Shown here: positions 24,998 to 33,765 of the stretch, piece after piece | How positions within the stretch are numbered: position 1 is the first letter of the stretch | Layout of the letters: the number at the start of each line of letters is the position of its first letter | Assembly: GCA_964583155.1 (NCBI GenBank) | Contig: CAZOUY010000002.1 | Location: 1-64,000, forward strand | DNA length: 64,000 nucleotides | Source: CAG-826 sp964583155 | GTDB lineage: Bacteria > Bacillota_I > Bacilli_A > RFN20 > CAG-826 | Reading direction: 5' to 3' | Translations under genes and position numbers: made by a program | Notes under the pieces: generated by a model | Told to the model about the DNA's origin: nothing | Databases searched by the model: none | Seen by the model: only the letters and a program-made list of their open reading frames with translations

Positions 24998-26677
24998 ATG
25001 GAACGTTGTTTAGAAAGTAAAAAGAGCAATTGTAAAAACTGTTATAAATGTATTCGTCATTGCCCGGTTAAATCCATTTCTTTTGCTGATAATCAAGCAA
25101 CGATTGTACATGATGATTGTATTCTTTGCGGCAATTGCTATATCGCTTGCCCGCAAAAGGTTAAGATCGTTAGAAATGATATACCTTTAGTAAAAAAGCT
25201 TATTTCTGAAAATGAAAAAGTAGTTGTTTCTTTGGCTCCTAGTTTTATTTCCAATTATGAGAATGTCGGCATTGAATCGATGCGCATTGCGTTAAAAAAG
25301 TTAGGCTTCTATTATGTTGAAGAAACCGCTATCGGGGCCACGATTGTCAAAAATGCCTATAATCAAATGCTTGATGGCGAGCGCGATGTTCTGATTTCCT
25401 CTTGCTGTCATTCGATTAACCTCTTAATTCAAAAATATTATCCTCAAGCCTTAAAATATTTAGCGGATGTTCTTTCACCCATGCTTGCTCATGGAAAAGA
25501 CATTAAAGGCCGTTATGGAAATGATTGCAAGGTCGTATTTATTGGACCATGTATCGCCAAAAAGGATGAAGCCGATCATAATCACGAATACATCGATGCC
25601 GTTTTGTCGTTTAAAGAATTGGATGATTGGCTAAATGAACAAAATATTGTGATTCCTATCGATGAAAGCATTAAGCTCGAGAAATCGAAGGCGCGTTTCT
25701 TTCCTATTTGTGGTGGTATTATCAAGACCATGGATACGACCAATGAAGGCTATCAATATGTTTCTATCGATGGTGTTGATTCCGCTAAGCATGCCTTGGA
25801 GGACATTTTAAATGGTCGTATTCATAAATGCTTTATCGAAATGTCCGCTTGTCATGGAAGCTGTGTCAATGGTCCGCTTATCAGCGAGCATTCACATAGT
25901 GTGGTCAGCAGCTACTTATCCATCGAAAGAGCGGCAGGGGCAAATGATTTCGATAATATGATCACTCAATCGAGCGATATTCAAAAGAATTATCATCCTT
26001 ACTCTTTAACTCATGCTTTGCCCTCGGAGGCCGAGATTGAAAAGACGTTGAAATTGATGGGAAAAACCGATAAGGAATCGGAATTGAACTGTGGATCATG
26101 CGGTTATAATTCATGTCGCGCCAAAGCGATTGCCATTATTCAAGGGAAAGCTATTCCCGAGATGTGTCTCCCATATTTGATGGAGAAAGCGCAATCGCTA
26201 TCCGATAAAATTGTGGCGAATAATCCCAATGGTCTCATGGTATTAGATGAGAATTTAGATATTCAATTGATAAATCACGCGATGTGTCGAATGGTCGGCG
26301 TTTTAACCCCGGAATCGGTCATTAAAAAGAATATCACGACGATTTTAGATCCTACAGATTATGCTAAAGCCCTATCGGGTGATGATAATACATACGCTAA
26401 AAAACAATATTTGAGCGAATATGATAAGTATGTTGAAAACACGATCATCTACGATAAGAAATTCCATATTTTGATTTGTACGATGAAGGATATTACTCAA
26501 GCGGAGCTTTCTTTACAAAAGCGGAGCGAAGTATTGCAAAAATCAATTGAAATCACCAATGAGGTCATTGCAAAGAATATGCGCGCGGTGCAAGAAATTG
26601 CCTCTCTTCTTGGAGAATCGGCGGCCGAAACGAAGGTTGCATTATTATCATTAAAGGATACGTTGGAAGATGATTAG
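24998..26677 (+). CDS. Sensory [FeFe]-hydrogenase-like protein with PAS domain
   Basis: A 559-residue protein: two 4Fe-4S ferredoxin motifs (CKNCYKCIRHCP near 10-21 and CILCGNCYIACP near 42-53), a hydrogenase large-subunit domain with H-cluster loops SSCCHS (L1), GPCIAKKDEA (L2) and EMSACHGSCVNG (L3), an extra Fe-S domain (NCGSCGYNSC, about 365-375) and a PAS domain (about 405-500). This layout matches group C (HydS/HfsB-like) proteins thought to sense H2 or redox state rather than produce H2. GAAGGAGG is the ribosome site. It overlaps the following SpoIIE phosphatase gene by eight bases, so sensor and output are translationally coupled. Confidence 0.92.
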   Translation: MERCLESKKSNCKNCYKCIRHCPVKSISFADNQATIVHDDCILCGNCYIACPQKVKIVRNDIPLVKKLISENEKVVVSLAPSFISNYENVGIESMRIALKKLGFYYVEETAIGATIVKNAYNQMLDGERDVLISSCCHSINLLIQKYYPQALKYLADVLSPMLAHGKDIKGRYGNDCKVVFIGPCIAKKDEADHNHEYIDAVLSFKELDDWLNEQNIVIPIDESIKLEKSKARFFPICGGIIKTMDTTNEGYQYVSIDGVDSAKHALEDILNGRIHKCFIEMSACHGSCVNGPLISEHSHSVVSSYLSIERAAGANDFDNMITQSSDIQKNYHPYSLTHALPSEAEIEKTLKLMGKTDKESELNCGSCGYNSCRAKAIAIIQGKAIPEMCLPYLMEKAQSLSDKIVANNPNGLMVLDENLDIQLINHAMCRMVGVLTPESVIKKNITTILDPTDYAKALSGDDNTYAKKQYLSEYDKYVENTIIYDKKFHILICTMKDITQAELSLQKRSEVLQKSIEITNEVIAKNMRAVQEIASLLGESAAETKVALLSLKDTLEDD

Positions 26678-27848
26678 CAGATATGTTACCGAAATAGGAT
26701 ATTTATCCTTAAATCATATAGGCGAGCAATTATGTGGTGATCACATTGAGGTCATTTATCCGAATGAAGACACGACTATTTTGGTGTTAGCCGATGGCTT
26801 AGGAAGCGGGGTAAAGGCCAATATTTTATCGACCTTGACCGCTAAGATGCTATCGACGATGATTGCCAAAAACGTGTCCTTACAGGAATGTGTGGATACG
26901 ATTGCCGAAACTTTACCTGTATGTAAAGAACGGGGAATCGCTTACTCGACTTTCTCGATTATCAAAATTCAAGATAATAAGCATACTGAGATTTATAATT
27001 ATGATAATCCTTTACCGATCATGCTTCGAAATGGAAAAGTGAAGGAACTCGATTATTCTTGGAAAATGATTAATGGCAAAAAAATCTATCAAGCCACTAT
27101 CGATGCGAATTTATATGATACCTTCGTACTGATGAGCGATGGTGTTCTTCATGCCGGAATCGGCGAAACCTTAAATTTCGGTTGGGATATTCCCCAAATC
27201 AAGAATTTCATGGAAAGCTTATATCAGCCGTCCTATTCATCGATGTCTTTAGCGACAAGCTTGGTCGATTATTGTAATGGTTTATACAATCATCGTCCTG
27301 GTGATGACACTACGGCAGCGGTGGTGCGCATTAGAGAAAGAATGCAAGTTAATTTATTGATCGGGCCAGCCTCCAATAAAGAGGATGATCAGCATGTTTT
27401 ATCACTATTTTTTGCTAAGGGTGGTAAACACATCGTATGTGGAGGAACGACCTCTCATATTACGGCTAAATATCTTAATAAGCCATTAGAATTGGCTCTC
27501 GATTATTTGGATAAAGAAATTCCTCCCACGGCGAGCATTGAGGGAGTGGATTTAGTGACCGAAGGAGTCATTACCATTAATAAAGTTTTAGAGAACGCTC
27601 GCGATTTATTATATGGAAAAAATGAAAGTTATTTTTCTTGGTGCTTCAAGCAAGATGGGGCTTCTTTAATATCGAAAATGCTATTTGAAGAAGCCACCGA
27701 TATTAATTTTTTTGTCGGATGCGCTATTAACAGTGCACACCAAAGTGATGATCTTCATTTGAGCTTTTCCTTAAAGATGCAATTGATTGACGAATTGGCC
27801 AAGATGCTGAAATTAATGGGAAAGAACATTAAAGTAAGTTATTTTTAA
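26670..27848 (+). CDS. SpoIIE/PP2C-type serine phosphatase
   Basis: A 392-residue protein with a SpoIIE-like PP2C phosphatase domain (about 1-220). Metal-binding motifs are ADGLGSGVKA (about 41-50), MSDGVLHAG (about 156) and GDDTTAAVV (about 212). The C-terminal 170 residues form a second, less typical domain with no recognised name, found in hydrogenase-linked phosphatases. It overlaps the upstream PAS-containing [FeFe] gene and precedes a catalytic hydrogenase, as in clostridial hfs-type clusters, where such a phosphatase is thought to relay the H2/redox signal by removing phosphate from a regulator. Here it is not linked to sporulation genes. Confidence 0.88.
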   Translation: MISRYVTEIGYLSLNHIGEQLCGDHIEVIYPNEDTTILVLADGLGSGVKANILSTLTAKMLSTMIAKNVSLQECVDTIAETLPVCKERGIAYSTFSIIKIQDNKHTEIYNYDNPLPIMLRNGKVKELDYSWKMINGKKIYQATIDANLYDTFVLMSDGVLHAGIGETLNFGWDIPQIKNFMESLYQPSYSSMSLATSLVDYCNGLYNHRPGDDTTAAVVRIRERMQVNLLIGPASNKEDDQHVLSLFFAKGGKHIVCGGTTSHITAKYLNKPLELALDYLDKEIPPTASIEGVDLVTEGVITINKVLENARDLLYGKNESYFSWCFKQDGASLISKMLFEEATDINFFVGCAINSAHQSDDLHLSFSLKMQLIDELAKMLKLMGKNIKVSYF

Positions 27849-27861
27849 AGAGGTGGTTATA

Positions 27862-29298
27862 ATGCTTAAATTTGATACCAATGTTCAAGAATTAAAATAT
27901 AAAGTTTTAAAAGAGGTCGCACGCTCAGCGTATAACGACAGTCTGTTGGAGGATTATCCGGAAATTCCCAAAAAAGTAGTTCCCGGACCTAAGCCCTCTA
28001 TGCGGTGCTGTATTTATAAGGAAAGGGCCATTGTTTTAGAGCGGATCAAACTCGCAATGGGTGGCAATCCCAATATTAATAACGTTGTAGAAGTTATTGA
28101 TATTGCTTGTGATGAATGTCCATTAGGTGGATATGAAGTGACCAATCGTTGTCGAGGCTGTATTGCTCATCGATGTGAAAAGGCGTGCCATCGCAACGCT
28201 ATTTCTTTTGATCCACGAACCAGAGCCGCCATTATCGATAAAACGCGTTGTGTTAACTGTGGTCTTTGCGCCAAAGCTTGCCAATATAACGCTATTCAAA
28301 ATTTCCAAAGACCCTGCGAACAGGCCTGTAAAGTGAAGGCTATTTCCATGGGGGAAAATTATGCCGCCAAAATTGATGATAGCAAATGTGTCCAATGTGG
28401 GGCATGCGTCTATCAATGTCCCTTTGGAGCCATTATGGATAAATCGAGCATTGTCGATGTCATTAAAATGATTAAAGACAGTGACTTTTCCAAAAAGTAT
28501 CCCATTTATGCGATTGTGGCGCCTTCAATTTCCTCGCAATTCAAATACGCAACGTTAGGGCAAATCATTACCGCCATCCAAGAGCTGGGCTTTCATAGCG
28601 TGGTTGAAGCAGCTTTAGGAGCGGATATGGTTAGCTATGCCGAGGCCAAGGAATTGAGCGAAAAGGGCTTTTTAACTTCTTCTTGCTGTCCGACTTTTGT
28701 GGCGTATATTAAAAAATATTATCCGAAACTAATTCCGAATATTTCGCATAATCTCTCGCCGATGGCGACTATCGCCAAATATATTAAGGATAACACTCCT
28801 AACGCAAGAATTGTGTTTATCGGGCCCTGTGTTTCGAAAAAACAAGAAATATTGCAGGATGAAGTCAAAAATATTGTGGATTATACCTTAACCTTTGAGG
28901 AATTACAAGCGATGATCGATAGCCGTGATATTGATGCGAGTAGCTTAGAAGAGGGCGTGCTCGACAATGCTTCCTACTATGGCCGGATTTTCGCCAGAAC
29001 CGGCGGACTTGCGGATGCTGTGCGTCAGGCTATTAAAGAGCAAGAAATTGATTTTGAAGTTCGTCCATTGGTCTGTGATGGTTTAGAGAATTGCCGTGCC
29101 GGACTCATGAAAGCGTTAGGCCCTAATTGCGATTTCAATTTTATTGAAGGAATGGGCTGCGTTAACGGATGTATTGGCGGGCCTTGCTGCTTGACTCACG
29201 AATTGCGTGATAAGAACGAAGTCGATAAATATGGTCGGGAAGCGAAAGAAAAAACGATCACGGAAGCGATAAGCGTTTTGAACTTAGATAAGAGATAG
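27862..29298 (+). CDS. Group B-like monomeric [FeFe] hydrogenase
   Basis: A 478-residue [FeFe] hydrogenase. ATG 27862 is chosen because AGAGGTGG lies six bases upstream; a GTG at 27853 overlaps that site. N-terminal Cys-rich region: CDECPLGG, CRGCIAHRCEKAC, CVNCGLCAKAC and CVQCGACVYQCP hold several 4Fe-4S clusters. The H-cluster loops are SSCCPTFV (L1), GPCVSKKQE (L2) and EGMGCVNGCIGG (L3). This composition matches group B enzymes of anaerobic Firmicutes, with ferredoxin as the likely electron donor for H2 formation. It ends the rex operon and is followed by a strong terminator. Confidence 0.92.
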   Translation: MLKFDTNVQELKYKVLKEVARSAYNDSLLEDYPEIPKKVVPGPKPSMRCCIYKERAIVLERIKLAMGGNPNINNVVEVIDIACDECPLGGYEVTNRCRGCIAHRCEKACHRNAISFDPRTRAAIIDKTRCVNCGLCAKACQYNAIQNFQRPCEQACKVKAISMGENYAAKIDDSKCVQCGACVYQCPFGAIMDKSSIVDVIKMIKDSDFSKKYPIYAIVAPSISSQFKYATLGQIITAIQELGFHSVVEAALGADMVSYAEAKELSEKGFLTSSCCPTFVAYIKKYYPKLIPNISHNLSPMATIAKYIKDNTPNARIVFIGPCVSKKQEILQDEVKNIVDYTLTFEELQAMIDSRDIDASSLEEGVLDNASYYGRIFARTGGLADAVRQAIKEQEIDFEVRPLVCDGLENCRAGLMKALGPNCDFNFIEGMGCVNGCIGGPCCLTHELRDKNEVDKYGREAKEKTITEAISVLNLDKR

Positions 29299-29320
29299 AT
29301 TCGTCTATCTCTTTTTTTAT
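29291..29320 (+). terminator. Terminator of the rex-hydrogenase operon
   Basis: AGAGATAGA (29291-29299), TTCG tetraloop, TCTATCTCT (29304-29312) and T7 make a perfect 9-bp terminator. Its left arm overlaps the stop codon of the hydrogenase gene. Confidence 0.95.
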
Positions 29321-29338
29321 ATCATCTTTAGAAACTCA

Positions 29339-29368
29339 TTGACCCTATTGCCATTTTTTCGCTACAAT
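29339..29368 (+). promoter_or_regulatory. Promoter of the MFS transporter gene
   Basis: TTGACC (29339-29344), an 18-base spacer and TACAAT (29363-29368), 30 bases before the start codon. Confidence 0.6.
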
Positions 29369-29397
29369 GAATTTGACAAGAAGTTAAAGGAGTACAT

Positions 29398-30726
29398 ATG
29401 AAAAAATCGAAGAAGTTTTATGTTTCATTGGTGTTGTTTTCCTTATTAGGCCAAATCGCATGGGTTATGGAAAACATGTATTTAAATGTTTTTATTTCCG
29501 AGGAATTTGGGGCCAGTGCCTTTCATGTTGCCTTGATGGTTTCCTTAAGCGCTATTGTGGCCACGCTTACGACGCTTTTTATCGGGGCGTTGAGCGATAA
29601 AGTCCATAAACGGAAAATTTTCATATGGCTTGGATATATTTTGTGGGGCTTCAGCATTTGCACATTCGCTCTTTTACGAGTCGATACCATTTCCCGTCTT
29701 TTTCCGACGGTGACAAGCGCGGCTTCTTTGGGCATCACTTTGACCATTGTAGCCGATTGTGTTATGACCTTATTCGGCAGTACCGCTAATGATGCGACCT
29801 TTAATTCTTGGATTTCGGATCATAGCAATTTATCCAATCGCGGTCGTCATGAAGGGATTGTTTCGATGATGCCTTTATTGGCTATCCTGATTGTTTTTGG
29901 AGCTTTATCACCATTTGCGACACCCGGGAAATGGTGGATTATGTTTCTTATTATCGGTGTGCTTACCATTTTAGCGGGAATTATCGGTATTTTCATCATC
30001 CAAGAAAGCGATGAAACCGCGCATAATGACAATAAATATTTTAAGAGAATCTTTTATGGATTTAAGATATCTTCCATTAAAAAATATCCATCATTATATA
30101 TTACTTATTTAGGATACGCGATTTATGGTATTGCCATTCAAGCCTTCATGACTTTTTTGATCGCTTATTATCAAATTTATGTCGGTGAGTCATATATCTA
30201 TGTTATGGCTCCCGCGATTATTGTCGCCTCCATCAGCACATTATTTTATGGAAGACGATACGATAAGCATGGATTTGAACGTTCCATTTTGACGACCCTG
30301 GCCGTGCTTTTTATCGGATTGGTGATGCTTGCTTGCACGATGTTTACCCAAAATATCGTCTTGATCCTTGGTGGCTCCTTCCTTTTAATGATCGGCTATT
30401 TATGCACCAATGGGATGTTTGGAGCTAAGATGCGCGAATTAACTCCACGAGATCGTATCGGCTCTTTCCAAGGCGTCAAAATGTTTGCCCAGGTCTTGAT
30501 TCCGATGTTAATCGGTCCCTGGATCGGGGCGGTAGCAATCTCCGGTGATTTTTCATATGATGTCGGTAATGTTTTGGTACCATCAGGCTATACCTATACG
30601 GTTACTCCCGCTATTTTTATTGCCTCCGCCATTATTTTATTGGTGAGTTTGATTCCTTTAGTGTTCGTCTTTAAAAGAGATCGAGATTTAAAACGGAAAA
30701 TGAGTTTAGAAACGCCTAAAGAGTAA
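29398..30726 (+). CDS. MFS transporter
   Basis: A 442-residue membrane protein with about 12 transmembrane helices. The loop after helix 2 reads GALSDKVHKRK (about 63-73), the G-x-x-x-D-x-x-x-R/K-R/K motif A of the major facilitator superfamily. The general look resembles the glycoside-pentoside-hexuronide/sugar transporter and related MFS branches, but the substrate cannot be told. AAGGAG precedes the ATG, and it has its own promoter after the terminator of the previous operon. The next gene, a small kinase-like ATPase, begins 24 bases later and is probably cotranscribed. Confidence 0.88.
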   Translation: MKKSKKFYVSLVLFSLLGQIAWVMENMYLNVFISEEFGASAFHVALMVSLSAIVATLTTLFIGALSDKVHKRKIFIWLGYILWGFSICTFALLRVDTISRLFPTVTSAASLGITLTIVADCVMTLFGSTANDATFNSWISDHSNLSNRGRHEGIVSMMPLLAILIVFGALSPFATPGKWWIMFLIIGVLTILAGIIGIFIIQESDETAHNDNKYFKRIFYGFKISSIKKYPSLYITYLGYAIYGIAIQAFMTFLIAYYQIYVGESYIYVMAPAIIVASISTLFYGRRYDKHGFERSILTTLAVLFIGLVMLACTMFTQNIVLILGGSFLLMIGYLCTNGMFGAKMRELTPRDRIGSFQGVKMFAQVLIPMLIGPWIGAVAISGDFSYDVGNVLVPSGYTYTVTPAIFIASAIILLVSLIPLVFVFKRDRDLKRKMSLETPKE

Positions 30727-30750
30727 TATATTGATATCGAGGAGAACAAC

Positions 30751-31305
30751 ATGGCAAAATTAATTTTGGTGATGGGCGATTTAGCGGCGGGAAAATCAAC
30801 TTTTTCACGGCTGATTGCGAAAAAATATCATTTGGTTGTTTATAATAAGGATCGCATTAAAGAGATCTTAAGCGACGCTATCGGCTTTAAAAATCGCGAA
30901 GAGAATTATAGCCTATCACAAGCGACTTTTAAGCTTTTTGGTTATCTTTTGGATGAATTATCCTGTTTGAATCAAGATGTGATCTTAGAATCTAACTTCC
31001 GTCAGGAGGAATTGGATATTCTTGATGAATGGGCGAAGGCCAATCATTATCAGGTTTTATCCCTCGTCTTAAAAGGGGATATCGACGTTTTGCATAAGCG
31101 ATATATGTATCGCATCCAGCACGAAAATCGGCATCAGGTTCATTTGACTTTGCCATTAGATGATTTATCCCAGTTCCGTTATTATGTGGAAAAGCAGCGT
31201 TCCCAAAGAATATTAGGTGAGGTTATTGCTGTCGATGCTAATGATTTTTCTTATCAGCATGATGAGCAAATATGGAAGCAAATTGCGGCCTTTTTAGAAA
31301 AATAA
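30751..31305 (+). CDS. Small P-loop kinase-like ATPase
   Basis: A 184-residue protein with Walker A GDLAAGKST (9-17) close to the N-terminus, DRIKEIL after strand 2 and a central ESNFR motif (about 80), the arrangement of the AAA_33/zeta-toxin-like predicted kinases. These phosphorylate small molecules or nucleotide sugars; the actual substrate is unknown. GAGGAG precedes the ATG. It ends at a strong bidirectional terminator that separates it from the antiporter on the other strand. Confidence 0.82.
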   Translation: MAKLILVMGDLAAGKSTFSRLIAKKYHLVVYNKDRIKEILSDAIGFKNREENYSLSQATFKLFGYLLDELSCLNQDVILESNFRQEELDILDEWAKANHYQVLSLVLKGDIDVLHKRYMYRIQHENRHQVHLTLPLDDLSQFRYYVEKQRSQRILGEVIAVDANDFSYQHDEQIWKQIAAFLEK

Positions 31306-31339
31306 AAGTCAATGCTTATTTCGATAAACATTGACTTTT
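31304..31339. terminator. Bidirectional terminator between convergent genes
   Basis: AAAAGTCAATG (31304-31314) and CATTGACTTTT (31329-31339) form a perfect 11-bp stem with A-rich and T-rich flanks, so it can stop transcription from both the kinase gene and the antiporter gene. Confidence 0.9.
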
Positions 31340-31349
31340 CATTAGTGTC

Positions 31350-32651
31350 TTATTGCTGATGCTCTTCGATAGCAATTTCATGCGTCTTGATCAAAGACCA
31401 TTTTGTTAATAAAGGACCGACCAATTCATATAGCAAAGTAGCGCATAATACCACGGTTACAATAATATTTCCAATATTATCGGTTTTAAAGACCTCTATC
31501 GCGGCAATTTGGTTGGCCATACCGATAGCGACACCGGCCTGTGGCAATAAGGTAATTCCGAGATAATTGGTGACCTCTTTTGTTTGATGAGTGACCTTGC
31601 ATCCCACAAAGGCTCCGAGATATTTTCCAAATGACCGGCTTAAGATATACGCCACAAAGATGATGATAACGATCGTTAAGGAAACGGATTGATTAGCGAT
31701 AATCTGATGTGCGGAGGTCGCTAAATGGGTGCCGGATAGGACGAAGAAGAGCATAAATAGGAATGGCGTCCAATGATCGATTAATTCGAAATCCCGATAC
31801 ACAATCGGTTTTTCTTCGCTCTTTCCGATGTTAATATAACAGGCTCCAATCATCATACAGGTCAAGAGGCTGGAAAAACTGAGATTTTCACCATTTATTT
31901 GGATATTTCCCATCACATTGCATATGCCGACGCCCAATAAAGTAAAGGCAATGATGATGATGGTATGGTTATTGCGTGACTTAAAGTATTTAATTAAAAA
32001 GTGCATTAAAATGCCAATAAGAAATCCAATCAACAGCGAGCCTACTATTTCCAAAAGAGGAATCAAGCAGATCGAAACAAAAGTGATGGGAGTATTATTC
32101 ACAAAAACCTTAGAAACCGCCACCGAGATGGAAAAGAGAATAAGTCCGATGGCATCATCAAAGGCAACAACAGGTAATAAAATATCAACCAAGGGTCCCT
32201 TGGCTTTATATTGATGAATGACCATCAAGGTCGCCGCGGGCGCTGTCGCTGCTGCGATTGCTCCTAAGCAAAGTGCGATGCTGATGTTTAATTTTAAAAC
32301 GAGACAAGCGATAATTAATACCGCATCAACCAAGATGACGGTTAAAATAGCTTGAAAGAGAGTAATAGAGATAATCTTCGATCCATATTCTTTGATTTTC
32401 GATATTTTGAACTCTTCACCGATTGATAGAGCAATGAATCCCAAAGCGATAGTGGAAACAAAGCCGTTTAAAGAATCGAGATTGCTCGTCAATTGCGAAT
32501 TTGTTTTATTATCGATAATAATACAAACGATAGCGGCCAATAAACCGATAATCAAGTAACCGGTCACATTAGGAAGCTTCAACACCTTCATTAGGCGAGT
32601 GGAGATCAAACCTAAGACCAATAAAATGCCGATAAATAGTACTAAATCCAT
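31350..32651 (-). CDS. CPA2-type cation/proton antiporter
   Basis: A 433-residue membrane protein with about 12 helices, belonging to the Na+/H+ (or K+/H+) antiporter group (KefB/NapA-like). It starts with LVLFIGILLVLGLISTRLMK, followed by the GYLIIGLL segment, and has an acidic residue in FDDAIGLILF (about 163-172) in the ion-binding helices. No C-terminal RCK/TrkA domain, so it is a membrane-only form. AAGGTGAA precedes the ATG. Likely role is pH or cation balance. It is monocistronic and shares a bidirectional terminator with the preceding plus-strand unit. Confidence 0.88.
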   Translation of the reverse strand: MDLVLFIGILLVLGLISTRLMKVLKLPNVTGYLIIGLLAAIVCIIIDNKTNSQLTSNLDSLNGFVSTIALGFIALSIGEEFKISKIKEYGSKIISITLFQAILTVILVDAVLIIACLVLKLNISIALCLGAIAAATAPAATLMVIHQYKAKGPLVDILLPVVAFDDAIGLILFSISVAVSKVFVNNTPITFVSICLIPLLEIVGSLLIGFLIGILMHFLIKYFKSRNNHTIIIIAFTLLGVGICNVMGNIQINGENLSFSSLLTCMMIGACYINIGKSEEKPIVYRDFELIDHWTPFLFMLFFVLSGTHLATSAHQIIANQSVSLTIVIIIFVAYILSRSFGKYLGAFVGCKVTHQTKEVTNYLGITLLPQAGVAIGMANQIAAIEVFKTDNIGNIIVTVVLCATLLYELVGPLLTKWSLIKTHEIAIEEHQQ

Positions 32652-32940
32652 AATTTCACCTTCAATAATGACTATTCACAATGCCATATTCTAGCACTCT
32701 AAAAGCCAATAATCAACACAAATAAATGCTTTTATCGGCCTTGTGAATTTTCATGTAGAATAGCGAAGAATCATCCAGCTTTCAAAGAAAAAAGGGCGCA
32801 ATTTTCAAATAAAAATTGATCCGTAGCTATGGGGCACGCTTTCGTTATGTGGCTGAGAATAGAGAATTTGTTTGTAGTTTGTCGTTCATCCTTAAGTTAT
32901 AAATGCTATAATAATAGCGATTAAAGGCGGAGGAAAAAAT

Positions 32941-33678
32941 ATGCGAGGAATCAAATATCTTATGGCTATGGCCCCACTTATACTATTAACCGGGTGCCAA
33001 TCCTATTATCACTACGATTATGCCGATAAATATAGTGTCGGTGAAACTGAGATTACATCGATGATTGACACGATTTCTATCAATTGGATTAGTGGCAGTA
33101 TCACTATAAAAAACACCACGGATGAAGCACTATCGATTCATGAAACCGCTAATAGAGAAAATTTAGAGGATGATCTCAAAGTTCATTATTTAGTCAGAAA
33201 TTCAACGTTAAACATTCAATATGCGGCTTCAGGCCGACATAATTTTAATAATCTGCAAAAGGATTTAGTGGTGATGGTTCCGGAAAGCTTTAATATCAAG
33301 ACTTTGGATATCGAGAGTGTTTCGGCGGATATTGATGTCAATCTTTTGACGATCACCACACTCGATGTGGAAAGTGTTTCCGGTGATATTGATATTCATG
33401 GCGATATCGCAACCATTGATTTAGAAACTGTCAGTGGCAAAATGAATATGTCTTTAAGCACTTTGCCTAACAGTCTTGATATGGAAACCGTTTCGGGTGA
33501 TGCTTTGGTTTATTTACCATCCAATAGTGAATTCAAATTAAAATTCACAACTGTCAGCGGTGATTTTTCTACAGATTTTGAAATGACGAAAACAAGCAAT
33601 TATTATGTTATTGGTCAAGGAACGAGAATTTTCCGCTTTGAATCAGTTTCGGGCGATTTAGATATTCGAAAATTATAA
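32941..33678 (+). CDS. Lipoprotein with DUF4097 beta-helix
   Basis: A 245-residue lipoprotein. The signal peptide ends in the lipobox LLTGC (Cys19). The mature part has a DUF4097 fold, a right-handed beta-helix built of short repeats (DIESVSADIDV, DVESVSGDIDI, DLETVSGKMNM, DMETVSGDALV), each a rung ending in a polar turn. DUF4097 proteins are often linked to envelope-stress systems, but none is next to it here. A -10 box TATAAT (32907-32912) lies before it with a weak -35, and GGCGGAGG is its ribosome site. The 289-base gap upstream otherwise shows nothing I recognise. Confidence 0.88.
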   Translation: MRGIKYLMAMAPLILLTGCQSYYHYDYADKYSVGETEITSMIDTISINWISGSITIKNTTDEALSIHETANRENLEDDLKVHYLVRNSTLNIQYAASGRHNFNNLQKDLVVMVPESFNIKTLDIESVSADIDVNLLTITTLDVESVSGDIDIHGDIATIDLETVSGKMNMSLSTLPNSLDMETVSGDALVYLPSNSEFKLKFTTVSGDFSTDFEMTKTSNYYVIGQGTRIFRFESVSGDLDIRKL

Positions 33679-33765
33679 ATTACGAACTGATTATTCGGTT
33701 TTAAAAATAGCTTTCTGATGAATAATAATAAATGATGATCTTAGTGATGAAAGGATTAATGGCAA

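Noticed and set aside
32740..32906. Possible riboswitch upstream of the DUF4097 lipoprotein gene
   Set aside because: The only -10 box (32907-32912) lies after the structured-looking stretch, so it would not be transcribed from there; no known aptamer motif matched.
33683..33697. LexA/SOS box before the Y-family polymerase gene
   Set aside because: CGAA and TTCG are separated by seven bases instead of the six required by the Bacillus-type box (CGAAC-N4-GTTCG), so damage control cannot be claimed.
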